This document shows, piece by piece, positions 19,103 through 29,966 of a DNA stretch of 64,000 bases. Below the pieces are notes generated by a model. The model ran no database searches and was not told where the DNA came from. It worked only from the letters and a program-made list of their open reading frames with translations. A program made the position numbers and the translations under genes. This DNA is from Eurosta solidaginis. Its lineage: Eukaryota; Arthropoda; Insecta; Diptera; Tephritidae. Position 1 is the first letter of the stretch. Each line of letters begins with the position of its first letter. Where the stretch lies: positions 17,626,314-17,690,313 of the forward strand of contig NC_090319.1 in assembly GCF_040869045.1 (NCBI RefSeq), read 5' to 3'.

Positions 19103-20465
19103 ATGGGTCACACAGAAAAATTATTAGGGCTTTTTTGGGATCCGAAGAACGATGTTTTCAAATTCATTTGCAGATTATCCAAAATGAGGCGCGACATCTT
19201 GCAAAACGAGATAGTACCGACAAAGAGGGAAGTGCACCAAACTTTGATGTCAATTTTCTATCCCCTCGGCTTCCTAGCGAACTATACAATTGGGTTGAAG
19301 ATGTTACTGCAAGAAGTATGGCGGTCCTTCGTTGGCTGGGATGACCGGATGACCCCCTGCCACCTCAGATCAATAGCCAATAGTTTATTTGGAAGACATT
19401 GTTGCCAGCAATATCAAACACGACGATTCCTCGATGCTGCTCGCCCCTACTAACATAATCTACGTTTAATCAACTACACATATTCGTGGACGCCCGCGAA
19501 TACGCGTACTCGGCCCTTTGTTATATACGAACTCAGCTCGATAACAAAGTCGAAACCATTATCGTTGTCCCCAAATCAAATGTGCTACATTGAAACCAGT
19601 GTCGATAGCGAGGCTAGAATTGCAAGCTGCAGTAATTGGCGTAAGGTTAGCAACTTCTGTCACTGCCGCAATGAGAGTTCCAATACACTCTCGTTTCTAG
19701 TGGTCAGAATCGAAAACTGTTTTACAGTGGTTACGCATAGACCCTAGAAATTTCAAACAATACGTCATGCATCGCATATGCGAAGTTCTGGAAACAACGA
19801 ACGCTACTGAATGGCGCTGGGTACCTACGAAATTGAACCCAGCTGATCTCGCTGCAAAGTTCACTGTGCAGAAGAGCTCCGAGTTTGGCTATATGGGCCA
19901 AATTTTCTAGTCCTTGATCAATCAGAGTAGCGAGTATGCAAAGACCTGGGTAGGGCTGAACGCACCGAGTTGCGTTATTGAGCTTTACATACCACCAAAT
20001 ATACTCCAGTTAGTCCCGTCCTCGACGTAGAAAAATTATCAAGTTGGCCACGTTTATATCGCGTAATGGCGACAGTGCTCACGTTCGTAAGGAAGCTGAA
20101 AGCGACTATCAATAAAGTTATCGTACCCTCCGTTGAATATAAGAAAATTCAGAACGCCAAAAGATGCTTATAAGCGAAGTGCAACTGAGTGAATACTTCC
20201 CTGAAATACAAATACTTAAGTCCGGTAAGATGATCGAGAAAGACAGTAAACTAATATCTTTAAATATTTACATAGATGAGGACAACATACTCAGAACACG
20301 AGACAGAGCCGAAAGTTTGGGGTCGGGTAACGTTATCATTCTTCCTACTGGTCACGCTTGGCGAGCTTCGAACGCCCATTCACTTTCATCGGTATAGATC
20401 TTTTCGGTCCAATGTACGTATCAGTCAGTCAAGGTATCGAGAAAAAAGATAGGTGCCATATTTAA
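19103..20465 (+). pseudogene. BEL/Pao RNase H, linker and start of integrase
   Basis: LLGLFWDPKNDVFKFICRLSK and the following DILQNEIVPTKREV belong to the RT-RNase H connection. Then come the decayed segments SWTPANTRT, GYMGQIF-like remnants and VMATVLTFVRKLKATI. At 20340-20460 lies FERPFTFIGIDLFGPMYVSVSQGIEKK, the first catalytic Asp block of integrase. It is cut at 20465; the rest of integrase and the 3' LTR are absent. Confidence 0.75.
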
Positions 20466-20841
20466 TTATTTGACGGTTCATATGTGTACAATAGCCGTAT
20501 TTTTAATGAATAAATAATGAAAAGAACAAAGGGTCCACTTAATTAGTTTTATCTGTTTCCAAACTGTTTTTAAGTATAAAGTACTACGTGATAAATTTTG
20601 TTGACGCGATTTATACCTAATTGGGTCTTGCGAATAAAAAATAAACAAAAACTTTTTGTTACCGATTTCAGGAATAGTACAAAAAAACATCTTGTTTTTT
20701 TTTTTTTAATTAGTTGAACAAACAGATTTTTTAAGGAACTTATGCATATTTCTGCGAAATGAAATTAGCCCAGCTTTAACGAAACACTTGCTTTAGTTTT
20801 TCAAAAGAAAATTTCCTAGTATTGAATGGTTTATATATGTA
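20466..20841 (+). repeat. ~390-bp satellite monomer joined to unit A
   Basis: One near-complete monomer: TGTGTACAATAGCCGTATTTTTAATGAATAAA, then CGCGATTTATACCTAATTGGG (20609), then GAACAAACAGATTTTTTAAGG, ending TTTATATATGTACAAACC where unit A begins. The same join, in mirror image, is at about 47570. It is a different read phase from a random satellite edge, so it marks a real junction. Confidence 0.88.
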
Positions 20842-22062
20842 CAAACCTTTACCCGTGACCCCGTCCGCAAGGAGAAAATAAAATATATGGGCTATTCACG
20901 TTAGCCTGCTTATCAAGTTATCTGTTTAAAAATTATTTTTGTCAATGTATTTTATTTTTGTAATAGAGTAGGAAAAAAAATAACTAAATGAGCTGATAAC
21001 CTCAATAGGACGCTTACGTGAATAGTACAATACCATATTTTCGAATCAAAAAAATACATTTTGTTTTTAATTTAAATTAATTGATGTGACAGGGGTGAAG
21101 GAACTACTATTCATAGAACAAAGGAGTGAAACTACAATTAGCTGTAACCAAAGAGAATTTCGTAGATTAGAAGATCCTGGAAGGGTCCGAAAATGATACA
21201 AAAATAGTCCCGAAATGCCGTCTAATATTTTCTTAACTTTGTTTATGTTTTCCAGATAATGAAGGAACTATAGTATTATCTGACAAATCCAAGGGCAACT
21301 TATATTTCAACTCTTAGAAAATGTTTACAATTGGACTGCTAGTCAGATCTGACGGTATTTAACGATTTTACGCAGTTCCATTTTCAGATCTGACGGTATT
21401 TAGTGATTGTACACCGCAAACAACTCTTATTTTAAACTAATTAAGCTGTTGTTATAAAGCCATATGTTAGTATGTAAACACTTTCTTCATTAACAAACAA
21501 AAAAAAAATTCATAACAGTAAACAAAATATATTTCTTATTGACTTACGTAGAATCTTTGTTGTTATTCAAAAGTGTTAATTAAAACGCGCTAAGTTTTAT
21601 TTGATTAGTCAGAAGCTCTTAATTGGTCAAAAACACTTAAAGCGCCATAAATCATAAATATGATTATAGCCAACGTTTTTACAACAGTTTTTTTGGAATT
21701 TGGGGAGTGCTTTGGTCGAAAAATTTAACCTTTCGCCATTTTTTTTCGCAGTCTCGAAAATTATTTTTTTGGGTGTGCTTAGTGAAACTTTTTTTCCTGA
21801 ACCCAAATCCTATCGAAAAATCGATGGCGCGATATCGGTTAACTTTCGTCCATACAAATCGGCCCAGGTTAATATACATATATTTCGCGTGAAAAACATA
21901 CATATAAATTAGAAAATACATATCTATATTTTTGCAAGTACATACAATAGTAAAAACCAGACTCATGCAAATTCTTGATGCCCAATATACAGCTTTTGAT
22001 ATGTACATCTAGGAGCACTAAAACTACAATATGTTGTTGCAGAATCAAAGGTTAGAAGCGGC

Positions 22063-22390
22063 TTACTTGGTTCTTCCCGCATCATGTTGAGCATTAAAAT
22101 TCCGCCTTTCAGTAGACATCCAATCGTTCAGTGACTGCTTCGCCCCATCACTCACCCTCTCGGGAACAGCCGCAGTCCTACATATTACCTCCCCGTTTAC
22201 ACCGAATCTCATTGGGTCTCCATTACCTTCACCACCCGAGTCCAAACCTTCACTTATAGCGGTTGTGTCTTCTTTGGCTTGCGACTCAGCTCTCCATTTT
22301 AACTCCTTATTATCATAAGATCTTGAGTTTTCATCTTGGTGGTACGACCTCCTCCCCAACAAGGCGGGCTCAATGGTTTAATATTAAATA
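22063..22390 (-). other. Conserved ~100-codon open frame in unit A, exon-like, function unknown
   Basis: The minus-strand frame runs from about TIEPALLGRRSYHQDEN through KWRAESQAKEDTTAISEGLD, GGEGNGDPMRFGVNGEVICR and VPERVSDGAKQSL to NAQHDAGRTK. It has no ATG near its start. Its TAA stop lies in AAGTAAGC, a good splice-donor word, so it may be an internal exon rather than a complete gene. Copy 3 (51892-52191) keeps the frame with four residue changes among the 99 compared; copy 2 (46062-46298) is frameshifted. No family was recognised. It may be a captured host exon or an element gene piece. Confidence 0.5.
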
Positions 22391-23536
22391 TAAGGGAAAA
22401 AAACGTCCGCCACAGCAGCGCCCTTTAATTTGGTAAGACCCTTTAATGTATACTTCCCGAGGCGGCCCGATATCAGCATGTTTAAAATTGTTTTTCTTAG
22501 TGGCCAAACAAACAAATAACTAGGAGCAAAAAACCGTATTACTAACACTTTAAGGTGCGAATTTCTCGAAAACCAGAATAAACTTTAAATTTACAACAAT
22601 CGGCTCAAATTCAACGTACCATAGGCCTTTAGAAAACACTTATGTATAGTCTACATTTTATGAATATGTGGTGCATTCCATGTCAACTCATCCTAACGAT
22701 GTATTCAGCATTATCGATAGCGCAGAAATTAAGAAATCTCTTTGTACCACCCTAACTGAGCTCAAATTCATTACATTTTGACATAAGCAGAGGTGTTTAT
22801 AAAAAAAATACCCTCAGATAGTACGTTCTTCAACCGAGTTCTCCAGCGTTGTAAAGTGGTTGTTCATAACACCTCTTAAGCTGAAGAAAAAATTGGAATA
22901 AGTGGAGAGACTATTTGTGAAAAGTAAAATTTTTTTAATCGTTTTAAGATTGTATGAAGACTTTTTCTATAAGCTTTTGATGGTTTCGGAATCAGTTTTT
23001 AACCATTTAGGCATGGTTTTATGGAATTTTTCAGAGTTTTTTCGTGGTTATTTGAGTAGTATCTTTGGAATCATTTCGATCATTCCAGTACTATTTCCAT
23101 ATTATTTTTCGGAATGTTTCGTAATCTTATTGGGATCATCTCAACAACCTTTCGAGATCCGTTCGAATATATTCTTAGATGAGTGTGATATTATTTTTTG
23201 GATAGTTCCACAACTATTTTAAAATCATTTCTGCATTATTTTGGAGTATTATTGTAATGATTTCAATAATTTTTCAGGATCTATTCGAGATTGGAACAGG
23301 AGAATATAAATCTGAGGTACTGATTGATTTTCTTGCCTCAAGATTTCTCGTTTTAAAACTATGACATTTTTATATTGGTATGTTGCATAATTTGCCATGG
23401 AAGGCCCCACGTGTACGAGCTTTTAAATTGTCTGCTCAAGTGTTTTAAACATTTGTAAAATGACAGCCTCAGTGAGGTGGACACTTTTTTACGATAGCAC
23501 AGGTATGCGCAAAGCACAACACACATTCAAACATAT

Positions 23537-24243
23537 TGTCACGGATATTAGCATCACTAAATTATCCCATCACTAAGGCGATGCTAAGGCCATGCCAAGC
23601 AGTATTTACGTTAATAATCAAATCAAGTATACACATATATAAGGCAGCCCAGAGAGATGTCACACACAGATGCATTTACTTATATGCCTATGTGCGCGCG
23701 AGAGACTGTAAACTACAAACATTCACATCAATAATTCAATCTTTATGTATCTACATAAACGAATAAATAATTGCGTCTACACATATGTACGTATACGAGC
23801 AGCGGAGCGGCAATGCACAAACACATGCATATATCTATCTGAGTTGTGACAAGAGTGAGCAATAATTTGTGCACGTAGTTGTGGCTGACGATTTTGTAGC
23901 CGAAACAACTAGTAAGTTCTGGAAATCGAAGAGCCTAGAAGTATGCAGCGTAAACTATAAAAGCGGCGCCAGCGAGTAAGAAGTAATTCAGTTTGATTTG
24001 AATTGCCAAGCAGTTACGAGTAAGACGATATCTAGCGAGCAATAGCACTATTATTTTGAAAGTCAGTTTCCTTTAAGATATCAGTTGGTTATTAAGCTAT
24101 TCGTTGCACAGTTTGTTATTGTGAAGTACTTTAATAAAGGCCATTTTGCATTATTACAAATTGGAGTTATTTATTCAACAGTTTAGTGATTCGAACTTAG
24201 CAGAGGATTGTAAATAAGAGGATTTACAAGCAAATTCGTTACA
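23537..24243 (+). repeat. 5' LTR of the gypsy element
   Basis: Starts TGTCACGG and ends GTTACA, giving TG...CA ends. TATAAAAG at 23956 is the likely promoter and AATAAAG at 24133 the polyadenylation signal, placing the R region between them. A short open frame inside is present in both LTRs and is not taken as a gene. Confidence 0.95.
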
Positions 24244-24245
24244 AT

Positions 24246-24263
24246 TGGTGTCAGAAGAGGAAT
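24246..24263 (+). other. Primer-binding site
   Basis: TGGTGTCAGAAGAGGAAT, two bases after the LTR, is complementary to a tRNA 3' end of the form ...TCTGACACCA. That form fits a tRNA-Leu type primer; the tRNA identity is inferred from memory of the family and is not certain. Confidence 0.65.
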
Positions 24264-24302
24264 TGTTGAATAAATTCCGAAGATTGGGAATACAACTAGG
24301 AC

Positions 24303-25652
24303 ATGGCAAAGTTCAGTGAATTGAAGATCCAGCAACTAAAGAAGGAGTTGGAGAGCCGTGGATTGAATACAAGCGGCGTTAAACTTGAACTTCAGGCACG
24401 GCTACGAGAGGCAATGGAAGCGGAAGGAATTGATGTGGAAGAGTATGACTTTCATCTTGATGGCGAGGAAGTAACAAAAATTGAAGAGAAAAACGAAACA
24501 TCGCAGACAGTTACGAGCACAGACTTGAACATGATTTTGGCTGCAATATCTGCTCAAACATCGACAGTGGCTTCTCAACTGGAATCGCAAAAGACAGATA
24601 TAACATCCATGATGGAAGAACAGAAGACACGTATTGCAGAAATGTCGTCAGAAATAACATCGAAAATTGAAGCACAAGAAACGCGTATTTCACAAATTTC
24701 AGCACAGATATCATCTCAGATCTCCACACAACTAGAAGAGCAGGAAGTCCGTATATCATCTAAACTGGAAGCGCATATGGAAGAAAAACTAACCCAGTTT
24801 CATGAAGGCTTCAGTGGTCGACAGGATAAAATCGAGGCCGAGGTGGATGCTTTGAGAGGACGTATCGAGCAGTTGCAACTAAATCGCCCAGCAGTTTCAA
24901 CGAGTAATCCAAAGGTAAAGACACCATCCTTTGACGGTTCTGTTCCTTTTCAGGTCTTTAAGCTACAGTTTGAGAAGACCGCAGCAGTGAACCAATGGAA
25001 TGCTGAAGATAAAGTTGCAGCTCTGTTCGTGGCACTGAAAGGGCCTGCCGCGGAAATCTTACAGACTATTCCAGAGTACGAACGGAACAGTTATGACGCA
25101 TTGATGGCTGCTGTAGAACGGCGATACGGAAGCGAACACAGGAAACAGATATTTCAAATAGAATTGCAAAACCGCTACCAAAAAGCTAACGAGACTTTGC
25201 AGGAGTTTGCTTCGGACATTGAAAGATTGGCTCATCTTGCAAATGCGGATGCACCCGTGGAATACACGGAAAGAGTGAAGATTCAGAGCTTTATAAATGG
25301 CATACGGGACGTCGAAACGAAGCGAGCCACATACGCGAACCCAAAGCAAACATTTTCTGAAACGGTATCCCATGCATTGACCCAGGAAACGGCGTCATTA
25401 TTGAGTAAACCAGCATACAAAGCTCATCGTGTGGAAGTAGAAAGGCCGGAGTGGGTAGATACAATTTTGGAAGCTCTGAAGGGATCACAACAGAAAAATG
25501 CCGGAGTTATGAAATGTTTCAAGTGCGGTAACCCAGGTCACATTGCACGTCATTGCAGTAGCAATTCCAATAGTTCCAACAATGTGGGTGGCCGTAAACG
25601 CAGAGCTGAAGGAGACGAGCAAATCTCCAAATCCACTCAATCGTTAAACTAA
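24303..25652 (+). CDS. gag: Gag polyprotein with N-terminal SAP domain
   Basis: 449 residues. Residues 1-45 (FSELKIQQLKKELESRGLNT.GVKLELQARL) form a SAP motif, a helix-extension-helix that in other proteins binds AT-rich scaffold DNA. A long heptad-like region (about 65-195, with repeats of IS.QI.SQ.E.QE.RIS) is a probable coiled coil. Residues 205-380 carry the gag capsid core (FDGSVPFQVFKLQFEK, QNRYQKANETLQEFASDIERLA). CFKCGNPGHIARHC (405-418) is a CCHC zinc knuckle for RNA binding. It ends at TAA immediately after the frameshift site. The ATG is about 57 bases after the LTR. Intact. Confidence 0.93.
   Translation: MAKFSELKIQQLKKELESRGLNTSGVKLELQARLREAMEAEGIDVEEYDFHLDGEEVTKIEEKNETSQTVTSTDLNMILAAISAQTSTVASQLESQKTDITSMMEEQKTRIAEMSSEITSKIEAQETRISQISAQISSQISTQLEEQEVRISSKLEAHMEEKLTQFHEGFSGRQDKIEAEVDALRGRIEQLQLNRPAVSTSNPKVKTPSFDGSVPFQVFKLQFEKTAAVNQWNAEDKVAALFVALKGPAAEILQTIPEYERNSYDALMAAVERRYGSEHRKQIFQIELQNRYQKANETLQEFASDIERLAHLANADAPVEYTERVKIQSFINGIRDVETKRATYANPKQTFSETVSHALTQETASLLSKPAYKAHRVEVERPEWVDTILEALKGSQQKNAGVMKCFKCGNPGHIARHCSSNSNSSNNVGGRKRRAEGDEQISKSTQSLN
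25643..25649 (+). promoter_or_regulatory. Probable -1 ribosomal frameshift site GTTAAAC
   Basis: In the gag frame the end reads TCG TTA AAC TAA. G TTA AAC has the X XXY YYZ-like layout (the first triplet is not homopolymeric) and sits directly before the gag stop. The pol frame is -1 relative to gag and is open from 25610, so it overlaps gag by about 45 bases. GUUAAAC is an accepted slippery word in other systems. A downstream stem (GCAAGGGGCGACAGCTGGCTCCC) is possible but was not folded. Confidence 0.6.
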
Positions 25653-28600
25653 AGCGAGTCAGCCGCAAGGGGCGACAGCTGGCTCCCTCAATTGAATGCC
25701 CCATAATCTCTATCTCGCAAATTGGAAGAAGGTCAAGCAATCTTACTGTTGGAGGACATGTGGACGGAAAGGAACGGTTACTGACTGTAGATACGGGTGC
25801 ATCTCATTCCATCATTCGAGCGGATTTAGTCAACAAGAAGATAAGACCATTGCTTGGAGCAAGATTACGTACAGCCACGGGAGAGGACACCCAGGTAATT
25901 GGAGAAGTAGAATGTGAAGTAGCAATTGGGAACGTCACGGTACTTCACAATTTTATAGTGGCAGGTATTGTTGATGAAATCATAATTGGAGTGGACTTCT
26001 TAATCAACCAAGGCATCAAGATCGATATGCAAAGCAAGACGATGCGATATAAGAACATGGATGTGCCACTTAATTTCGGCTACGAGAGAGGCTACAGCAG
26101 TAAACGAGTGCTGGTGGAAGAGAGTCAGCAAATACCACCAAAATCAGAAGCAGTCATCTGGGCAAAGGTAGATGGAGATTGTGGGACAAACAAATTGTGG
26201 GTTGTCGAAGCAGCAAATAAATCAGCACTGAACATACTTATAGGAAGAACCCTGGCTATGACAAAACAAGATGGACGTATTCCGGTAAGAGTACTCAATG
26301 AGTTCAAGTCACCACTCAAACTGACTAAAGGAGCTATTTTGGGAAGATGCCAAGAGGCTGAAGTGGTTATTAACTGTGAACAGCTCCAGGAACACGTTTC
26401 AGCTAGTAATACTGATCTTTCAAATGACATCACGGCATGGATGCAGGGGCTAGAGGAAGCATATCAGAGTAAGGCAAAACAACTGCTCCTAAAGTACGCG
26501 AACATATTTGACCAGGATGATTCTAAACCAGGCCGCACCAACGTTGTGAAACATCAAATTGACACTGGAGGTGCGAGACCGATCCGTCAAGCTCCACGTA
26601 GTGTTCCACTGGCGAAGCGGGAAGTTGTGAGTCAAATCATTCAAGAAATGAACGACAGCGGCGTCATCGAACCATCAGCTAGTCCATGGAGCTCACCGGT
26701 AGTACTTGTAAAAAAGAAGGATGGAAAAATGAGGTTTTGCGTGGACTACCGGAAGTTGAATGACGTAACGAAAAAGGATAGCTACCCATTGCCAAGAATT
26801 GACGACACTCTGGACTCGCTATCTGGTACGAAATGGTTTTCCACGCTGGACTTGAAAAGCGGCTACTGGCAAGTGGAGGTGAAGGAGGAAGATAAAGAGA
26901 AAACAGCCTTCAGTGTCGGTGATGGTCTTTGGCAATTTACAGTGATGCCTTTTGGACTTTGTAATGCACCAGCTACTTTTGAGAGACTCATGGACCAGGT
27001 ACTGAAAGGACTACATTGGAAAACATGCTTGGTGTACCTGGACGACATCATCGTATTGGGCAAGAACTTTGATGAACATCTTAAGAACTTGGAGGAAGTT
27101 TTCCAGAGAATAGCTGGCGCTGGTCTGAAGTTAAGTCCCAAAAAGTGTGCGCTGTTTAAAAAGGAAGTCAATTATTTGGGTCACAAGGTAACGACAGAGG
27201 GCATCTGCACTGCGAACGAAAAAATAGAGGCTGTACAGGATTGGCCAAGACCACAGAACCTACATGAATTGAGAAGTTTTCTTGGGCTGTGCACATATTA
27301 CCGCCGATTTGTACCAAATTTTTCCAGCGTAGCCCATAGCCTCCATGAGCTTACAAGAAAAAACAAAGCTTTTGAATGGAAGAAGGAGCAAGAAGTGGCT
27401 TTCCAAACATTGAAGGAGCGTTTGTGCACTGCCCCAATGTTAGCATATCCGATTCCAGGAGCAACATTTATTCTAGATACAGATGCAAGTGGATATGCTA
27501 TAGGAGGCGTTTTATCACAACTGGTCGATGGACAGGAGAAGGTAGTTGCATATTACAGCCGTTCGATTGGAAAACCAGAGAGGAACTACTGTGTTACGCG
27601 GAGAGAGCTGTTGGCATTGGTAGAGTGCATTAAACATTTTCACAAATACCTCTACGGCCAGCGATTCCATGTCAGGACAGATCACGCAGCATTGAAATGG
27701 CTTCTGCAGTTCCGTAATCCGGAAGGACAATTGGCACGGTGGATCGAGCGACTTCAAAGCTATGACTTTTCCATTGAGCATCGAAAAGGTAGTACCCATG
27801 GAAATGCCGATGCAATGTCACGAAGGCCATGTAGTTTGGAATGCAAGCACTGTTCAAAGGCCGAGGCTAAAGAAGACATTATAGATGTCCGGCTAATGAC
27901 TATAACGTGTACGGATGAATGGGACAAGGAACAACTAAGAAAGTGTCAGCTAGAAGATACAGATCTGTCACATGTTATGCAAGGGCTCGAACGAAACGAA
28001 AGACCAAGCAGAGAGGATATGTCAGCAGAGAGTCCCATTGCGAAGTCATATTGGGCACAGTGGAACAGTTTGGAATTGATATCCGGTTGCTTGCATCGAG
28101 TATGGGAGAGTGAGGATGGTCAATGCAAGAAGAAACTTATAGTTGTTCCCAGAAAGAGGATTCCTGACGTGCTCAGCGAGTTGCACAATGGTCCAAGTGG
28201 AGGCCATCTTGGAATCACGAAGACACTCGAGAAAATTAAGCAGAGATTCTATTGGGTTGGTTGCCGTCAGTCGGTCACCGAGTGGATTGCCAATTGCGAG
28301 GTATGCAACAGAGCGAAAGGGCCCAAAACCCGAAGTCGTGGCCAGATGAAGCAGTATATTTCAGGTGCACCATTTGAAAGGATCGCCATGGATGTCGCAG
28401 GTCCATTTCCTACTAGCAACCGCGGAAACAAATACGTACTGGTGGTTATGGATTATTTCAGTAAATGGCCAGAGGTATACCCAATCCCAAACCAAGAAGC
28501 AGAAACAGTAGCAGAAGTGGTTAAAAACGAATGGGTTGCAAGGTATGGTGTACCAATGGAGTTACATTCTGACCAAGGCAGGAATTTTGAATCAGCTGTG

Positions 28601-29248
28601 TTCCAAGAACTGTGCAAGAAGTTGGGCATTCGAAAAACACGGACAACTGCATTGCATCCTCAGTCCGATGGTATGGTGGAACGTTTCAATAGAACATTGG
28701 AGGAGCATTTAAGGAAAGTAGTCGACAAGTACCATAAGGACTGGGATACACACATATCATTATTCTTGATGGCCTACCGATCGGCAGTACATGACACAAC
28801 GGGCCAAACTCCCGCAAAGGTAATTTTTGGCAATGACCTTCGACTGCCAGCTGATTTGAAGTATGGGATAGATGCCGATGCGGAGAGGAATGTCAAGAAA
28901 TCCACTGATGTCTTAGAAGAAGAGCTGAGAGAGATACACGATCTGGTAAGGCAACGAGCAAAGATTATGAGTGACAAAATGAAAGCAAGGTACGATAAAG
29001 CAATTAATTCGGAAGGGTTTCAGGAAGGAGATTTGGTGCTGCTATACAACCCACAACGAAAAAAAGGTTTGTCCCCAAAATTGCAGTGTAACTGGGAAGG
29101 TCCATACAAAGTTGTAAAACGGATCAACGATGTAGTGTACCGCATACAAACCATCGGTAAACCACGAACCAAAATGAAGGTGGTCCATTTGGAAAGGCTA
29201 GCAACGTTTAGATCGAGAGATTTGTCTGATCGGGACGATCAGACTTAG
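25643..29248 (+). CDS. pol: Pol polyprotein: protease, RT, RNase H, integrase
   Basis: Read in the -1 frame after gag; from 25760 it is 1162 codons without a stop. Residue numbers from that point: protease VDTGASHSII (10-19); RT about 270-460 with FCVDYRKLN, FSTLDLKSGYWQV, MPFGLCNAPATF and YLDDIIV (YLDD 426-429); RNase H from about 568 (ILDTDASGYAIGGVL), with RTDHAALKWLL. The integrase zinc-binding H/H/C/C is about 806-852 (CEVCNRAKG) and the catalytic core D-D-E lies in MDVAGPF, LHSDQGRNF and MVERFNRTL (about 875-975). The C-terminal WEGPYKVV block is near 1115. All expected catalytic motifs are present. No chromodomain is obvious. Confidence 0.95.
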   Translation, partial: VKLKRVSRKGRQLAPSIECPIISISQIGRRSSNLTVGGHVDGKERLLTVDTGASHSIIRADLVNKKIRPLLGARLRTATGEDTQVIGEVECEVAIGNVTVLHNFIVAGIVDEIIIGVDFLINQGIKIDMQSKTMRYKNMDVPLNFGYERGYSSKRVLVEESQQIPPKSEAVIWAKVDGDCGTNKLWVVEAANKSALNILIGRTLAMTKQDGRIPVRVLNEFKSPLKLTKGAILGRCQEAEVVINCEQLQEHVSASNTDLSNDITAWMQGLEEAYQSKAKQLLLKYANIFDQDDSKPGRTNVVKHQIDTGGARPIRQAPRSVPLAKREVVSQIIQEMNDSGVIEPSASPWSSPVVLVKKKDGKMRFCVDYRKLNDVTKKDSYPLPRIDDTLDSLSGTKWFSTLDLKSGYWQVEVKEEDKEKTAFSVGDGLWQFTVMPFGLCNAPATFERLMDQVLKGLHWKTCLVYLDDIIVLGKNFDEHLKNLEEVFQRIAGAGLKLSPKKCALFKKEVNYLGHKVTTEGICTANEKIEAVQDWPRPQNLHELRSFLGLCTYYRRFVPNFSSVAHSLHELTRKNKAFEWKKEQEVAFQTLKERLCTAPMLAYPIPGATFILDTDASGYAIGGVLSQLVDGQEKVVAYYSRSIGKPERNYCVTRRELLALVECIKHFHKYLYGQRFHVRTDHAALKWLLQFRNPEGQLARWIERLQSYDFSIEHRKGSTHGNADAMSRRPCSLECKHCSKAEAKEDIIDVRLMTITCTDEWDKEQLRKCQLEDTDLSHVMQGLERNERPSREDMSAESPIAKSYWAQWNSLELISGCLHRVWESEDGQCKKKLIVVPRKRIPDVLSELHNGPSGGHLGITKTLEKIKQRFYWVGCRQSVTEWIANCEVCNRAKGPKTRSRGQMKQYISGAPFERIAMDVAGPFPTSNRGNKYVLVVMDYFSKWPEVYPIPNQEAETVAEVVKNEWVARYGVPMELHSDQGRNFESAVFQELCKKLGIRKTRTTALHPQSDGMVERFNRTLEEHLRKVVDKYHKDWDTHISLFLMAYRSAVHDTTGQTPAKVIFGNDLRLPADLKYGIDADAERNVKKSTDVLEEELREIHDLVRQRAKIMSDKMKARYDKAINSEGFQEGDLVLLYNPQRKKGLSPKLQCNWEGPYKVVKRINDVVYRIQTIGKPRTKMKVVHLERLATFRSRDLSDRDDQT

Positions 29249-29259
29249 GTGGAGGGCAG

Positions 29260-29966
29260 TGTCACGGATATTAGCATCACTAAATTATCCCATCACTAAG
29301 GCGATGCTAAGGCCATGCCAAGCAGTATTTACGTTAATAATCAAATCAAGTATACACATATATAAGGCAGCCCAGAGAGATGTCACACACAGATGCATTT
29401 ACTTATATGCCTATGTGCGCGCGAGAGACTGTAAACTACAAACATTCACATCAATAATTCAATCTTTATGTATCTACATAAACGAATAAATAATTGCGTC
29501 TACACATATGTACGTATACGAGCAGCGGAGCGGCAATGCACAAACACATGCATATATCTATCTGAGTTGTGACAAGAGTGAGCAATAATTTGTGCACGTA
29601 GTTGTGGCTGACGATTTTGTAGCCGAAACAACTAGTAAGTTCTGGAAATCGAAGAGCCTAGAAGTATGCAGCGTAAACTATAAAAGCGGCGCCAGCGAGT
29701 AAGAAGTAATTCAGTTTGATTTGAATTGCCAAGCAGTTACGAGTAAGACGATATCTAGCGAGCAATAGCACTATTATTTTGAAAGTCAGTTTCCTTTAAG
29801 ATATCAGTTGGTTATTAAGCTATTCGTTGCACAGTTTGTTATTGTGAAGTACTTTAATAAAGGCCATTTTGCATTATTACAAATTGGAGTTATTTATTCA
29901 ACAGTTTAGTGATTCGAACTTAGCAGAGGATTGTAAATAAGAGGATTTACAAGCAAATTCGTTACA
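29260..29966 (+). repeat. 3' LTR of the gypsy element
   Basis: Same length and, by eye, the same sequence as the 5' LTR. It is preceded by the purine-rich GGTGGAGGGCAG that would prime plus-strand synthesis. Confidence 0.95.

Larger units (their letters stand above)
13505..20465 (+). mobile_element. BEL/Pao LTR retrotransposon, truncated and decayed
   Basis: Order on the plus strand: leader/LTR-like DNA (13505-13860), PHD-like and coiled-coil gag N-terminus, a foreign non-LTR insertion (14639-16875), gag core, zinc knuckle, aspartic protease with DEGSS, RT with YVDD, RNase H, and the beginning of integrase. It ends at about 20465 inside the integrase core, directly against a satellite monomer, so the 3' LTR is missing. 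Many frameshifts make it inactive. Left and right breakpoints both fall at ATGTGTACAATAGC of the satellite, with a 14-16 base overlap. Confidence 0.85.

Noticed and set aside
23536..23766. Identical 76-codon frames in the two gypsy LTRs
   Set aside because: Identity reflects identical LTRs; the frame overlaps the promoter region and has no known counterpart.
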